From: Flavobacteriales bacterium
Lineage (GTDB): Bacteria > Bacteroidota > Bacteroidia > NS11-12g > UBA9320
Length of the DNA stretch: 64,000 bases
Reading direction: 5' to 3'
Assembly (NCBI GenBank): GCA_020635395.1
Contig: JACJZV010000001.1
Coordinates: 1,302,001 to 1,366,000 of the forward strand
Shown here: piece after piece, positions 1 through 9,286 of the stretch
Layout of the letters: each line of letters opens with the position of its first letter
Numbering within the stretch: the first letter of the stretch is position 1
Notes under the pieces: generated by a model
What the model was told of the DNA's origin: nothing
Databases searched by the model: none
What the model saw: only the letters and a program-made list of their open reading frames with translations
Program-made: the position numbers and the translations under genes

Positions 1-237
1 TGGGCTTTTGGCTGCGATATTTGTCAAGATGTTTGCCCGTGGAATCGTTTTTCAATACCTCACTCAGAAGTAAAGTTAACACCAAACCCAACAATTTTAA
101 CCTATAAAAGAGAAGATTGGAATAAAATAAACGAGGATATTTTTAGAGATATTTTCAGAAAATCGGCGGTAAAAAGAACCAAATTTTCCGGCTTTTTACG
201 CAACTTGCAATTTTTAGAACAAAGCGAAAATGACTGA
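1..237 (+). CDS. queG: Epoxyqueuosine reductase, C-terminal fragment
   Basis: Only the last 78 codons are in the window, so the gene is cut at the left edge. The visible part opens with a ferredoxin-type cluster motif (Cys-x2-Cys-x3-Cys-Pro followed by Trp-Asn), typical of the second [4Fe-4S] site of QueG. That cobalamin-dependent enzyme carries out the last step of queuosine synthesis, reducing epoxyqueuosine to queuosine in the tRNA wobble position. After the cluster comes the usual basic tail with the pattern KRTKFSGFLRN. The stop overlaps the start of the DUF389 gene by 8 bp, so the two are probably co-transcribed. The family assignment rests on the cluster motif and the tail; the cobalamin domain lies outside the window. 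Confidence 0.9.
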   Translation, partial: WAFGCDICQDVCPWNRFSIPHSEVKLTPNPTILTYKREDWNKINEDIFRDIFRKSAVKRTKFSGFLRNLQFLEQSEND

Positions 238-1627
238 AGAGCAATCAAAAAGTGAAATAGAATTTGTCAAAAAGGGTTTGTGGTTCAATCTCAAGAAGAT
301 TTTGGACGATATTTTTAGTGTTAAAGATGAAATTGACAAACCCGGAACCACAATAGGAATTAAAAAAGATGTTGTTTTTAGAGGCTTCAACATCTGGATT
401 TTAATTCTTTCCATATTAATATGCAGCATTGGCCTCAATCTAAATTCGACAGCTGTAATAATTGGGGCAATGCTTATTAGCCCATTGATGGGGCCAATAA
501 CCGGAATAGGGTTTTCCATTGGCACATTCGACAGAGATTTGCTCCTAAAAGCTATAAAAAATATGGCAATTGCCATATCGATTAGTGTCTTGGTTGCCTT
601 TATCTTTTTCTCATTTGCCCCAATTGGCCTCGATCATAGCGAACTTGACGCACGCACCAAACCCGGTTTTCTTGATTTATTGGTTGCCCTTTTTGGTGGC
701 TTTGCAGGCATTTTGGCCGGAAGCCGAAGCATAAAAAGCAACGTTATTCCGGGGGTTGCCATAGCCACAGCCCTTATGCCACCGCTGTGCACAGTTGGCT
801 ATGGGCTGGCCGTTCATGATTTGAGTTATGTGCTGGGAGCATCGTATCTATTCTTTATAAACTCCGTTTTTATAAGTCTTTCAGCATTGGTGGTTGTGCG
901 GTATTTGCGATTTCCAACGGCAAGCTATGTAAATGAAAATACCAAAAGAAAAGGCAGAGCATTTATTGTCATTTTTGTAACTCTTGTGGCGGTGCCGAGT
1001 GTTTTTATATATCTTAAAGCCATTAAAGAAGCACGGTTTAAAAGCAAAGCCAATGATTTTATATCTACCTGTATAAATGACGAGAATCATCAGGCCATCA
1101 ATCCACATATTTTTTATAATGATACCATGAAACATATAAAACTATTTGTTTATGGCAACAATTATTCTGATCAAGAAAAAGATTCGCTAAAGAAATTATT
1201 GAATAGCAACTACATAAGTTATGCGACTCTTGAAATTTTTAGTATGGGTACTTATGAGTCATATAAAGTTTTGGCAAATGAGAAAGATGACCTATTAGGA
1301 AAAAAGGAACATTTGACCAATCAATTACAAGCTGACTTGTCTCAAAAAAACCTAGAATTGGAAAAGTTGAAACAGCGATATGACAGTATTTTCGAGATAG
1401 AAAAAGGATTCGGAAAGACCGTGGCTGAGGCCAAATTACTTTTTAAACAATTAGATACGATGCAAATGGCCATTAAACCGCTGAATAATGAATTTTCGGA
1501 AATAGAACCTTTTATTTTAATAAAATGGAAAAGAGGAATGGTAAATGGAGCAAAACAAGATATAAAGGATTGGTTGAAATTGAGATACGGTTATTATAAA
1601 AATGTGCGAATTGAAGAACTTAAATAA
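230..1627 (+). CDS. DUF389 (TIGR00341-type) membrane protein
   Basis: This is a 465-residue protein. After a soluble N-terminal segment of about 45 residues come several hydrophobic helices between roughly residues 50 and 265. They include the glycine-rich stretch with GAMLISPLMGP that marks the DUF389 family. The C-terminal third (about 270-465) is soluble and contains a Lys/Glu/Gln-rich, probably coiled-coil stretch around 355-400. The biochemical function of the family is not established. The start overlaps the queG stop by 8 bp and the sixA-like gene follows after 6 bp, so the three form a tight plus-strand unit. The family call comes from the membrane motif; any transport function would be inference. 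Confidence 0.85.
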   Translation: MTEEQSKSEIEFVKKGLWFNLKKILDDIFSVKDEIDKPGTTIGIKKDVVFRGFNIWILILSILICSIGLNLNSTAVIIGAMLISPLMGPITGIGFSIGTFDRDLLLKAIKNMAIAISISVLVAFIFFSFAPIGLDHSELDARTKPGFLDLLVALFGGFAGILAGSRSIKSNVIPGVAIATALMPPLCTVGYGLAVHDLSYVLGASYLFFINSVFISLSALVVVRYLRFPTASYVNENTKRKGRAFIVIFVTLVAVPSVFIYLKAIKEARFKSKANDFISTCINDENHQAINPHIFYNDTMKHIKLFVYGNNYSDQEKDSLKKLLNSNYISYATLEIFSMGTYESYKVLANEKDDLLGKKEHLTNQLQADLSQKNLELEKLKQRYDSIFEIEKGFGKTVAEAKLLFKQLDTMQMAIKPLNNEFSEIEPFILIKWKRGMVNGAKQDIKDWLKLRYGYYKNVRIEELK

Positions 1628-1633
1628 TTCGAA

Positions 1634-2119
1634 ATGAAAACCTTAAATATTCTGCGACATTGTAAATCGGATTGGAGTTATGGCTTGCCCGACCACGACA
1701 GGCCATTGAACGAGAGGGGCAAAAACGACATCCCCCAAATTGCCAATCGATTAAATGAACTCAATTTTGCAACGCAACGCTGTTTTTATAGCACAGCCAA
1801 CCGAGCAAAGACAACGGCCATCGGGGTTTGTGGATTGTTGCACAATAAAACGGAATTGGAAGCATGTAAGGCATTATATACCTTTTCGGATCACGATTTT
1901 GTTGATTTTGTATCCTGTATTGACAACCAACTGGATAATGTGTTGATTGTGGCTCACAACCCGGGTTTGACAGATTTAATCAACTACCTAACCAACACTC
2001 GGCTTGATAATCTACCAACCGGCGGATTTGCTCAACTGAAATTAGAAATAAATAGCTGGAAAAACATTGATTATCAATGTGGTACTCTCGGTTTATTTGA
2101 ATTTCCTAAAAAATTTTAG
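1634..2119 (+). CDS. sixA: SixA-like histidine phosphatase
   Basis: A 161-residue protein of the histidine phosphatase (phosphoglycerate mutase-like) superfamily. The catalytic Arg8-His9 lies in the opening LRHCKSDW motif, where most relatives have RHAKS. A second Arg is at about residue 57 in STANRAKTT, and the second catalytic His is at about 108 in AHNPG. This arrangement and the short length match SixA, which removes phosphate from phosphohistidine. The substrate in this organism is unknown; in E. coli SixA acts on phospho-His in the ArcB or Npr systems. The gene starts 6 bp after the DUF389 gene and faces the next gene with only 6 bp between the stops. The symbol is by homology of the fold, not proven orthology. 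Confidence 0.8.
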   Translation: MKTLNILRHCKSDWSYGLPDHDRPLNERGKNDIPQIANRLNELNFATQRCFYSTANRAKTTAIGVCGLLHNKTELEACKALYTFSDHDFVDFVSCIDNQLDNVLIVAHNPGLTDLINYLTNTRLDNLPTGGFAQLKLEINSWKNIDYQCGTLGLFEFPKKF

Positions 2120-2125
2120 AAAGCC

Positions 2126-2989
2126 CTATCGAACCTCAAAAATGGTTTTATGACCATTAATTGTGGCTTCGGCCAGTTGGTCACAATCTGCGTTTTTATA
2201 TGGGTCATAATCAATTTGGATATTTTGAGAATTATCAGATGTTATCTCCAGAATACCTTCAATAAATGTTTTTGCACATCCCAAATCCATTTTTTTAACT
2301 AATGGAGATGTGATTTCTGCCGTAAAGGGCTGACTCATTCTATTAATACCTGAAGCTGAACCAGTTATAGAATACGAATCGCCCCAAATGCCTTTGCCTT
2401 TATCAACAATTTGAGTTACCCTTCTATCGCTGCTCCAAGATATATCTCCTAAGTTGTCTTTAAGAAGTGCATTTTCAACAACAATCCGCAACTCATTTTC
2501 TTTGGGCAAAGTCACAATGGTTCTACCAGAAAGTTGAGCCATTTCTTGACCATTTCCTGAAAAATAAGAATCTTCCTGATTTATGATAATCTCGGCTTGA
2601 AACTGGGGAGATCCCAAAGGTAGGTTCATAGCAATGGTAAATTTTCCGGCTCTGTACCTTCCATCTACGCACAACACTCCTTGCGGTTCAGTGTTTCTCA
2701 ACGGACCAAAATCAACTACAATTTCCAGCCCATCGCCATCCATAAAAGTAGAATCAACAAATAAGATAGAAACATCGCCTGGTATAATGGATGCATCCGA
2801 TTTTTTTAGCGACGAATCTATGGTTGAAATAATATCAAAGGCGGCATCAAAAATGGCTGTAAAATGTGTTTCAACCAAACTGTTATCCTCGGCAGATTGA
2901 ATGGTATCCTTATTAACAGAATTTTCATCATCACAGCCACTAAAGAGGACAACGGCAAAACCAAAAATTGCAAAAAGCAGTTGTCGCAT
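2126..2989 (-). CDS. Hypothetical lipoprotein
   Basis: A 287-residue protein with a signal peptide ending in the lipobox FSGC (Cys at about residue 19), followed by acidic Asp-Asp-Glu residues. It is therefore probably a lipoprotein exported across the inner membrane and perhaps moved to the outer membrane. The rest is rich in beta-type sequence with no motif I recognise. It has a few later cysteines, including LCVDG at about 103 and LGCAK near 237. It is a single gene: the neighbour on the left converges on it and priA on the right is divergent. A TATATTTG box on the minus strand lies 20 nt before the start. The function is unknown. Confidence 0.75.
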   Translation of the reverse strand: MRQLLFAIFGFAVVLFSGCDDENSVNKDTIQSAEDNSLVETHFTAIFDAAFDIISTIDSSLKKSDASIIPGDVSILFVDSTFMDGDGLEIVVDFGPLRNTEPQGVLCVDGRYRAGKFTIAMNLPLGSPQFQAEIIINQEDSYFSGNGQEMAQLSGRTIVTLPKENELRIVVENALLKDNLGDISWSSDRRVTQIVDKGKGIWGDSYSITGSASGINRMSQPFTAEITSPLVKKMDLGCAKTFIEGILEITSDNSQNIQIDYDPYKNADCDQLAEATINGHKTIFEVR

Positions 2990-3009
2990 TCGTTTTTTTT
3001 AAAAGTGTG

Positions 3010-3017
3010 CAAATATA
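3010..3017 (-). promoter_or_regulatory. Bacteroidota -7 box (TAnnTTTG) of the lipoprotein gene
   Basis: On the minus strand the sequence is TATATTTG, a full match to the Bacteroidota -7 consensus TAnnTTTG. It lies 20 nt before the ATG of the lipoprotein gene. I see no clear TTG at the -33 distance. Confidence 0.5.
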
Positions 3018-3075
3018 ACGGTGCAATTTCTTATTAATTTTCACAGATTTGTAAATTACTAATGACATAGAATAG

Positions 3076-5544
3076 TTGTCTATTTTTCAAGAATATACAA
3101 GTCTTTACGCTAGAGTGATATTGCCTTTGGCACTCCCAACCGAATACACCTACCGCATTCCTCAAGAGCTAAATGAAGAAATTGCAGTAGGAAAAAGGGT
3201 GGTGGTACAATTTGGCAAAAAAAGGATTTATGCCGCGGTAGTATTTGAAATCAATCAAAATCCACCAAATTATCCGGCTAAATACGTTTTATCTGTTTTA
3301 GACGATGTGCCGGTGGTGGGCGAGCAGCAGCTTCAGTTTTGGCGATGGGTAGCAAACTATTATTTGTGTACAATGGGCGAAGTAATGAATGCTGCTTTAC
3401 CAAATGCACTAAAGTTGCAAAGTCAAACAAAAATAACACTTAATGTAGATACTCTACACGCTGATAATGAGCTTGATACATCGGAAATGATCATTATCGA
3501 AAAACTTAAAATTTCGGGTAGCTTAACGTTAGACGAGGTAAACGAAATTTCAAAAAAGAAAAGTGGTTTTAAAATCGTTGAATCTCTTTACAAAAAGGGA
3601 ATTATTGATATTACAGAGCAATTAAATGAGCGTTATAAACCCAAAATAAAAAAGTTTATACGAATTGCCGACAAATATTATTCTAATCGAGAGGAAATGC
3701 AGGCATTGTTTGAAAAACTGGAACAAGGTTCAACCCTTCAGTTGCATGTGCTTATGAAACTCGTTTCGACGGACATTAACAACAAAGGGGTTGATAAAAA
3801 TGAATTCATAAAAGCAAATGGTCTGAGTCCGTCATCTACAAGCACGCTGTTAAAAAACGGTGTTTTGCATGAGTTTGAACAAGTTGTGGAGCGAAATTCT
3901 TTTCAAGAACTTGAAGAGTATAAAATAAATGAATTGACTGAAAATCAATTAAATGCCTGCGAAAAATTAAATAATTGGTTTGAAGAAAAAAGCGTTGTTT
4001 TATTAGAAGGGGAAACATCAAGTGGCAAAACTCATGTTTACATCCGACTGATGGAAGAGGTGATTAAAATTGGTGGCCAAGTGTTGTATTTGCTTCCTGA
4101 AATTTCGCTCACAACACAGTTGATAAAAAGAATTCAGGCGTATTTTGGATCTCAGGTTTTAGTAAACCATTCCAAATTTAGCGACAATGAACGATTGGAA
4201 ATATGGCAAAAAATTAGAGAAGGAGAGGCAACTATTCTATTGGCTCCTCGTTCGGGTTTGTTCATGCCCTTTCATAGTTTGAGGCTTATAATTGTTGACG
4301 AAGAGCACGAAGCAAGTTACAAGCAAATGGAACCCGCTCCCAGATATAATGCAAGAGATGCAGCCATAATGCTGGCAAAATATAGTGGGGCAAAAGTTTT
4401 GCTTGGAAGTGCTACTCCCTCAATGGAGACACTCTATAATGCCAGTATTGGCAAGTATGGTTTTGTAAAATTAGAGGGTAGATACAACGATGTTTTAAAA
4501 CCCGAAATAACCATTGTAAATATGCGTGAAGAACGCAAGCAAAAAAGACTTAATGGCTTGTTTAGCAGTATTTTGCTTGAAAAAATTGAGCTAACACTTA
4601 AACATAAAAAACAAGTGGTTTTATTCCAAAACCGAAAGGGATATGTACCCGTAACGGAGTGTACAGAATGTAGTTGGTCGCCTAAGTGCATACATTGCGA
4701 TATAACTTTGACCTACTATCGGCGTGATGATAAACTGCGTTGTCATTTTTGTGGCTATCAAATACTACCAATAAACCAATGCCCTGCTTGCGGAAATATG
4801 GCGATGAAAATGGTTGGATATGGCACGGAAAGAGTTGAGTCGGAGCTTGCTTCCATTTTTCAAGAAGCTCGTATTCAAAGACTTGATTATGAATCAACTA
4901 GGACAAAAACAGCACTACAAAAAATAATATCAGGGTTTGAAAACGGAGAAATTGATATTTTGATTGGTACCCAGATGATTACGAAAGGGTTTGATTTTGA
5001 AAATTTAGCTTTAGTTGGAATTTTGGATGCCGACCACTCCTTGAATTTCCCTGATTTCAGGGCTTTTGAACGGAGTTTTCAGTTGTTTGCACAAGTTGGT
5101 GGCCGAGCCGGACGAAGAAAAGAGCAAGGAGAAATTATTTTGCAGACAAATCAGCCACAACATCCTGTAATACAGCAATTTACATTCGGAAATTATAACG
5201 ATTTTTACCACCGAGAAATAATAGAACGAGAGAAATTTCATTATCCACCTTTTGGTAGAATCATAAAAATAGTTATTCGTCATAAAGATTGGCAGCAAGC
5301 CCAAAAGGCGGCTGAAATGTTAGCTTTGTTGCTGCGAGGCCGATTAGAAGGAATTATGTTAGGGCCTGAAGAGCCGCATATTTCAAAAATTAGGGGGTTA
5401 TTTATCAGGCAAATTTTAATCAAAATAGCACCCCCGATGCCAATTAATGGCATTAAATTATTTTTATCCGAAAAACTCCAAATATTCAGGCAAAATAAAG
5501 ATTATAAACAAGTTAGGGTTACGGTTGATGTGGATCCACAGTGA
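3076..5544 (+). CDS. priA: Primosomal protein N' (replication restart helicase PriA)
   Basis: The 822-residue PriA superfamily 2 helicase restarts stalled replication forks. The N-terminal 3'-DNA-end binding domain starts at ARVILPL (about residue 13). The helicase carries a Walker A motif GETSSGKT at about 312-319 and a DEEH box at about 408-411. Eight zinc-binding cysteines lie in four CxxC pairs between about 516 and 575. The start is a TTG placed directly after an in-frame TAG; no ATG occurs upstream of the conserved N-terminus, so TTG at 3076 is the best choice. The gene converges with rqcH and leaves only 9 bp between the stops. Length and domain order are those of the family. Confidence 0.95.
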   Translation: MSIFQEYTSLYARVILPLALPTEYTYRIPQELNEEIAVGKRVVVQFGKKRIYAAVVFEINQNPPNYPAKYVLSVLDDVPVVGEQQLQFWRWVANYYLCTMGEVMNAALPNALKLQSQTKITLNVDTLHADNELDTSEMIIIEKLKISGSLTLDEVNEISKKKSGFKIVESLYKKGIIDITEQLNERYKPKIKKFIRIADKYYSNREEMQALFEKLEQGSTLQLHVLMKLVSTDINNKGVDKNEFIKANGLSPSSTSTLLKNGVLHEFEQVVERNSFQELEEYKINELTENQLNACEKLNNWFEEKSVVLLEGETSSGKTHVYIRLMEEVIKIGGQVLYLLPEISLTTQLIKRIQAYFGSQVLVNHSKFSDNERLEIWQKIREGEATILLAPRSGLFMPFHSLRLIIVDEEHEASYKQMEPAPRYNARDAAIMLAKYSGAKVLLGSATPSMETLYNASIGKYGFVKLEGRYNDVLKPEITIVNMREERKQKRLNGLFSSILLEKIELTLKHKKQVVLFQNRKGYVPVTECTECSWSPKCIHCDITLTYYRRDDKLRCHFCGYQILPINQCPACGNMAMKMVGYGTERVESELASIFQEARIQRLDYESTRTKTALQKIISGFENGEIDILIGTQMITKGFDFENLALVGILDADHSLNFPDFRAFERSFQLFAQVGGRAGRRKEQGEIILQTNQPQHPVIQQFTFGNYNDFYHREIIEREKFHYPPFGRIIKIVIRHKDWQQAQKAAEMLALLLRGRLEGIMLGPEEPHISKIRGLFIRQILIKIAPPMPINGIKLFLSEKLQIFRQNKDYKQVRVTVDVDPQ

Positions 5545-5553
5545 AGTAATGGT

Positions 5554-7053
5554 TTAGGTTAATGGTTTTACCAAAATTACTTGCTCTCGCTCCACTTTTA
5601 CCTGACCGGGGTTGGCACCCTTAAATTTTCGCACAAATTTTGGCTCGGTATAAATAACCGCTGCAAGGCTATCGTGTTGATTCTTAGAGAATTTAGCTGC
5701 TAAAGATGCGGCATATTCAAGCACTGAGTTGTCTATTCTTTTTGCTTCTTTATTTTTAATTAAAACGTGCGATCCTGCCACATTTCGGGCATGCAACCAC
5801 ACATCGTTTTTATGCATTAGCTTTAGTAGTTTATCATTTGATTGGGCGTTTTTTCCTACCCAAATTTCGAAATCGTTGTATGAAAAAATACGGTAAGGAG
5901 GGCTGTCGGCATTTGTGTCTGTTTTTTTTCTTTTCTTTTGATTTTCAAAAGGTTGTAATTCTTTTGTTGAAGTAGATTGTTCTATTTTTTTGATTTTTTC
6001 GGTCAAAGAAATTTCCAACACTTTGGCTTTTTCCAAAACAGATTTAACATTTTCGACTTCCAAATGGCTGTTTTTGGCTTTTCGATAATATCGTTCGGCG
6101 TTCTTTTGAGCCGATAAGTCGGATTTTAACGGAATTGTTACATCTCGATTTGTATAAAAGTTGAAAAGCTCAATACTGTCAGTTTCTTTAGAAATAGCAT
6201 GAAGATTGGCCATTAAAATATCTGCGTACTCTTTGTAATTGGTTGATTGTGAGAGTTTTTTGAGTTTTATTTCAGAACTTGAAATTAATTTTTGCTGATG
6301 TTTTAATTGTTTTTTCATTTCAGCCAAAAGGTTGGTTTTTAGGTCATTAAATCGCTGTTGAGCCAAGACCAATTTTGCAAAATCGTTTTGGGCATCCAAA
6401 ACCGAGTCATAATTCTCTAAATCATTTTGGTTTGGATATATTGAAAGGGCAAACTGGTCGTTAGTTTTTGAAATATAAAAACTTGATTTAGAAATATTTA
6501 AAATAAACTTTTCCCATTCTGCTTGTTGATTTTCTAAATCAAAAAATTGCATTTTTTGAAGTTGAGAAATCATTTCCGGATGAACAAATGGGTTTAGTTT
6601 TTCAAATTCTTTGGATGATTTATTAAATGTAATTTCCTTATTTTCAACGATATATGATTGGTTTTCGAGTTTTGTTTTAAATTGGGCTATTACTTGATTA
6701 TTTTGAGTCAAAACGGCTCCATTTTTTCTGCCAAAGCATTGAATATGAAGACTGTAGTCTTCATATTCAAAAGTAAAACCTCTGTCCAGAGGAAAAGGTT
6801 TGACGGCTTTTAATTGAGTATTCCAAATCTGTTTGAATTGGTTAATAACACCTCGTTTTGGAAAGTATATTTCCTCCGGATTAAGAAAAAGGGTATCGGA
6901 AGCGGCAAAGTGTATTTTTAAATAAAAACGTTTTCCAAAAAGCAAATGCAACTCTTCTGCCGAACTGCTAACACATTCAGTTAAATGCATTTCGGCCAGT
7001 TTTTCGTTAAGAAACTTGGCCAGAAGTTGAAGTATGAAAGCGTTATTGTGCAA
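5554..7053 (-). CDS. rqcH: NFACT-family ribosome quality control protein RqcH
   Basis: A 499-residue protein with the layout of bacterial NFACT proteins. It has an N-terminal NFACT-N/FbpA-like domain and a long Lys/Glu-rich coiled coil (about residues 230-370). The C-terminal NFACT-R (DUF814) domain is marked by NDVWLHARNVAGSH at about 417-430 and by a KxVRKFKGANPGQV ending. RqcH binds obstructed 50S subunits that still carry peptidyl-tRNA and recruits alanyl-tRNA to add Ala tails to stalled chains. It is shorter than the Firmicutes proteins (about 570), as expected for Bacteroidota homologues. It lies 12 bp downstream of map on the same strand, so a two-gene unit linking N-terminal processing and ribosome rescue is likely. 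Confidence 0.88.
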   Translation of the reverse strand: MHNNAFILQLLAKFLNEKLAEMHLTECVSSSAEELHLLFGKRFYLKIHFAASDTLFLNPEEIYFPKRGVINQFKQIWNTQLKAVKPFPLDRGFTFEYEDYSLHIQCFGRKNGAVLTQNNQVIAQFKTKLENQSYIVENKEITFNKSSKEFEKLNPFVHPEMISQLQKMQFFDLENQQAEWEKFILNISKSSFYISKTNDQFALSIYPNQNDLENYDSVLDAQNDFAKLVLAQQRFNDLKTNLLAEMKKQLKHQQKLISSSEIKLKKLSQSTNYKEYADILMANLHAISKETDSIELFNFYTNRDVTIPLKSDLSAQKNAERYYRKAKNSHLEVENVKSVLEKAKVLEISLTEKIKKIEQSTSTKELQPFENQKKRKKTDTNADSPPYRIFSYNDFEIWVGKNAQSNDKLLKLMHKNDVWLHARNVAGSHVLIKNKEAKRIDNSVLEYAASLAAKFSKNQHDSLAAVIYTEPKFVRKFKGANPGQVKVEREQVILVKPLT

Positions 7054-7065
7054 GTAAATAAGCGT

Positions 7066-7845
7066 TTAAAAATCACCAAAAACATCCGTCAACGCTTCAT
7101 ATCCATTTTCAGTGATAAGGATTGTGTGTTCAAATTGGGCGGACAAACCTCCATCAATTGTGCGGGCAGTCCAGCCGTCTTTTTTGTCCACCTTTGAGCG
7201 GGCTTTTCCGGTGTTTATCATTGGTTCGATGGTAAAAATCATTCCGGGTTGCATACGTTTTCCTGAGTTTTTTGAAGCCGAGTGTGGCACATCAGGTTCT
7301 TCATGAAAACTCAAACCCACACCATGGCCGCAAAATTCATATACCACCGAATAGCCTTCGCCCCGAGCATAATTGGCGATTTCAAATCCAATGTTTCCAA
7401 ACCTATTGCCCGGAAAACACTGCTCCATGCCAATTCGCAACGATTTTTTCGTGGCATCTATTAGGTTTTGAGCCTGCTCGCTGATTTGTCCAACAGTGTA
7501 CATTTTGCAGGTATCACCAAAATATCCATCCAAAATAGGGGTAACATCAATATTCAAAATATCACCGTTTTTAAGTGTATAGTCGTTTGGCACGCCATGG
7601 CAAATTACATCATTAGGAGAGGTGCAAATATTCCCCGAAAATGGTTGAACACCGTGCCCACGATAGCCAAGCGTGGCAGAGCGGGCGTTGTGTTTTTTCA
7701 TAAACTCAGCTGCACGGGTGTCTAATTCTTTGGTTGTAACTCCCTCTACTACAAACTGTTCCAAATATTTTAGGCATTCGGCGGCCAAACGGGAAGCGTT
7801 TCGTATTCCCTCTATTTGCTTTGCGTTTTTTATTTTTATCGCCAT
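7066..7845 (-). CDS. map: Type I methionine aminopeptidase
   Basis: A 259-residue cytosolic metallopeptidase that removes the N-terminal Met from new proteins. All five metal ligands are visible: Asp100 (NIDVT), Asp111 (GDTC), His174 (GHGVG), Glu207 (IEPM) and Glu239 (FEHT). The substrate-side His of CHGVP is at 83. The length is that of the bare type Ia enzyme, with no N-terminal zinc domain. It is the first gene of a map-rqcH unit. A TAAATTTG -7 box ends just 7 nt before the ATG, so the mRNA may be nearly leaderless. Confidence 0.96.
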   Translation of the reverse strand: MAIKIKNAKQIEGIRNASRLAAECLKYLEQFVVEGVTTKELDTRAAEFMKKHNARSATLGYRGHGVQPFSGNICTSPNDVICHGVPNDYTLKNGDILNIDVTPILDGYFGDTCKMYTVGQISEQAQNLIDATKKSLRIGMEQCFPGNRFGNIGFEIANYARGEGYSVVYEFCGHGVGLSFHEEPDVPHSASKNSGKRMQPGMIFTIEPMINTGKARSKVDKKDGWTARTIDGGLSAQFEHTILITENGYEALTDVFGDF

Positions 7846-7852
7846 TGAGCGG

Positions 7853-7860
7853 CAAATTTA
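7853..7860 (-). promoter_or_regulatory. -7 box of map
   Basis: TAAATTTG on the minus strand fits TAnnTTTG. Seven nucleotides separate it from the map start codon, so transcription would begin at or within a base or two of the ATG. Confidence 0.5.
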
Positions 7861-7894
7861 GGTCAAATATTTACTTTGAATGTGGCTGTTTGAA

Positions 7895-8674
7895 TCATCT
7901 ATCCGAAATCATGATTTTCTTATTTTCACGAAATTCTGTGTAGGTTGGCTTTGCAATTTGTTGGTTTTCAGGTAAATGTTGATTGAGCATATCAATAATT
8001 CGGGTTAAGTTTAAATAAGCCGTCTTATAATGATTTTCTTGATGAAGATTGAGCAACGAATCATTCCATTCTTCCGGAATTGGAAACTCTGACGCATAGT
8101 TTGGAAGCCACATACCAACAAATCCATACCAATTTGGTTCTCTTTTTTGCCAATAAAAGATGGAGTCATTAAGTGTTTTTTCAATTGACCCAAATGCCGT
8201 AGAGTCAATATCGCACAGCCAATAGAGGTAGTTTGGATTTGGATTGTCATGGCCAGATTTTAAATACATTTGTTTTGGGTTAATAATAACCGCCATGCCC
8301 CCATCAATATTTGGGGCAGGCCAGCCAAGTGAATAACCAATTGGTCTTTTATTCTTTACATGTTTCTCACGATTAAAAATGATGTAATTAAAATCGGAAG
8401 AAAAAATCTTGGAATCGATGATACAGATATTGTAGTTGGTGTCAAAATCTGTAATGTTAAATTTTGGAACAATTGCTGTATCGCAATTGATTGGGTTATA
8501 GAGGAAACCACCGGGTTGATACCCAATCATATTTTTGTCACTTTTAACATTATATTCAATAATGGGTTCAGACATGGTGCCATCAGGTTTTACAGTAATT
8601 GAAATTTTTTGTGCATTGGAAGGAATCGTGACTGATAAAAGCAATAAAACAATAGGGTAGGAATATTTTTTCAT
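7895..8674 (-). CDS. Hypothetical secreted protein
   Basis: A 259-residue protein with a signal peptide (hydrophobic core at about residues 6-19, ending SNAQ). It is therefore exported, probably to the periplasm or the outer membrane side. The mature part is rich in Tyr, Asn and Trp and has no motif I recognise. The opening KISITVKPDGTMSEP could be a beta strand pair. There is no T9SS sorting domain at the C-terminus. It is followed on the same strand by map (50 bp) and preceded by a membrane protein gene (40 bp). The function is unknown. Confidence 0.65.
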   Translation of the reverse strand: MKKYSYPIVLLLLSVTIPSNAQKISITVKPDGTMSEPIIEYNVKSDKNMIGYQPGGFLYNPINCDTAIVPKFNITDFDTNYNICIIDSKIFSSDFNYIIFNREKHVKNKRPIGYSLGWPAPNIDGGMAVIINPKQMYLKSGHDNPNPNYLYWLCDIDSTAFGSIEKTLNDSIFYWQKREPNWYGFVGMWLPNYASEFPIPEEWNDSLLNLHQENHYKTAYLNLTRIIDMLNQHLPENQQIAKPTYTEFRENKKIMISDR

Positions 8675-8713
8675 ATCATCTAAACTTTAATTACTGGGGT
8701 TTCATTGTATTAA

Positions 8714-9286
8714 TTAGAAAGAACTTTTTTTAACCCAATAAATAACCGAACAAAGTGCGATATAAATGATAAATGGAAAAAGAAATGCTCGCAGCGAAAA
8801 ATTGAATTCCCAAGAAGTTGAAATAAATTCACTAAAGAAAGCCGAGTCAAAATAATACGGCCATGGAGTTAAAGAGAAGAAAGCCATTAGGCCGGATAAA
8901 ATTCTCAATAGTGTAAAATTCTTTAGTCTCTTTTGTGTAAATAGCATGGTAGATAAGCCAATGAAAAGCAATGGGTAAAATAAGAATTCATAGTGCCTCA
9001 AATAATGTTTAAGAGTGGTGAATAGTTCATTTCCATCAGAAGTAGGAAATGAAAAAGCAAAAGTTAAGATTAGGTAAGAAGCAACTAATAAAATATATAG
9101 GAGGCCTAAAATTCTACCAACCCAAAGTGATATGTCATCAAATTTTTGAAAAGAGAAAAACCAGTTTTTGTGTTTGAAAAAATAAATAAGTGCATAAAAG
9201 ATTTGGTAAATCGCAAATCCCAATAGTCCCCACTCTAAATAACTTCCTACAAAGTAAAGGGTTTCATTTTCGATGAAAGCTATCAT
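8714..9286 (-). CDS. Hypothetical multi-pass membrane protein
   Basis: A 190-residue very hydrophobic protein with about five predicted membrane helices (near residues 15-35, 55-78, 100-112, 125-140 and 160-182). It ends in a basic KK tail. I do not recognise a family. Its ATG overlaps the stop of the GT9 glycosyltransferase by 4 bp (ATGA), so it is translationally coupled to that gene. A role in envelope sugar metabolism or transport is only inferred from this coupling. Confidence 0.7.
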   Translation of the reverse strand: MIAFIENETLYFVGSYLEWGLLGFAIYQIFYALIYFFKHKNWFFSFQKFDDISLWVGRILGLLYILLVASYLILTFAFSFPTSDGNELFTTLKHYLRHYEFLFYPLLFIGLSTMLFTQKRLKNFTLLRILSGLMAFFSLTPWPYYFDSAFFSEFISTSWEFNFSLRAFLFPFIIYIALCSVIYWVKKSSF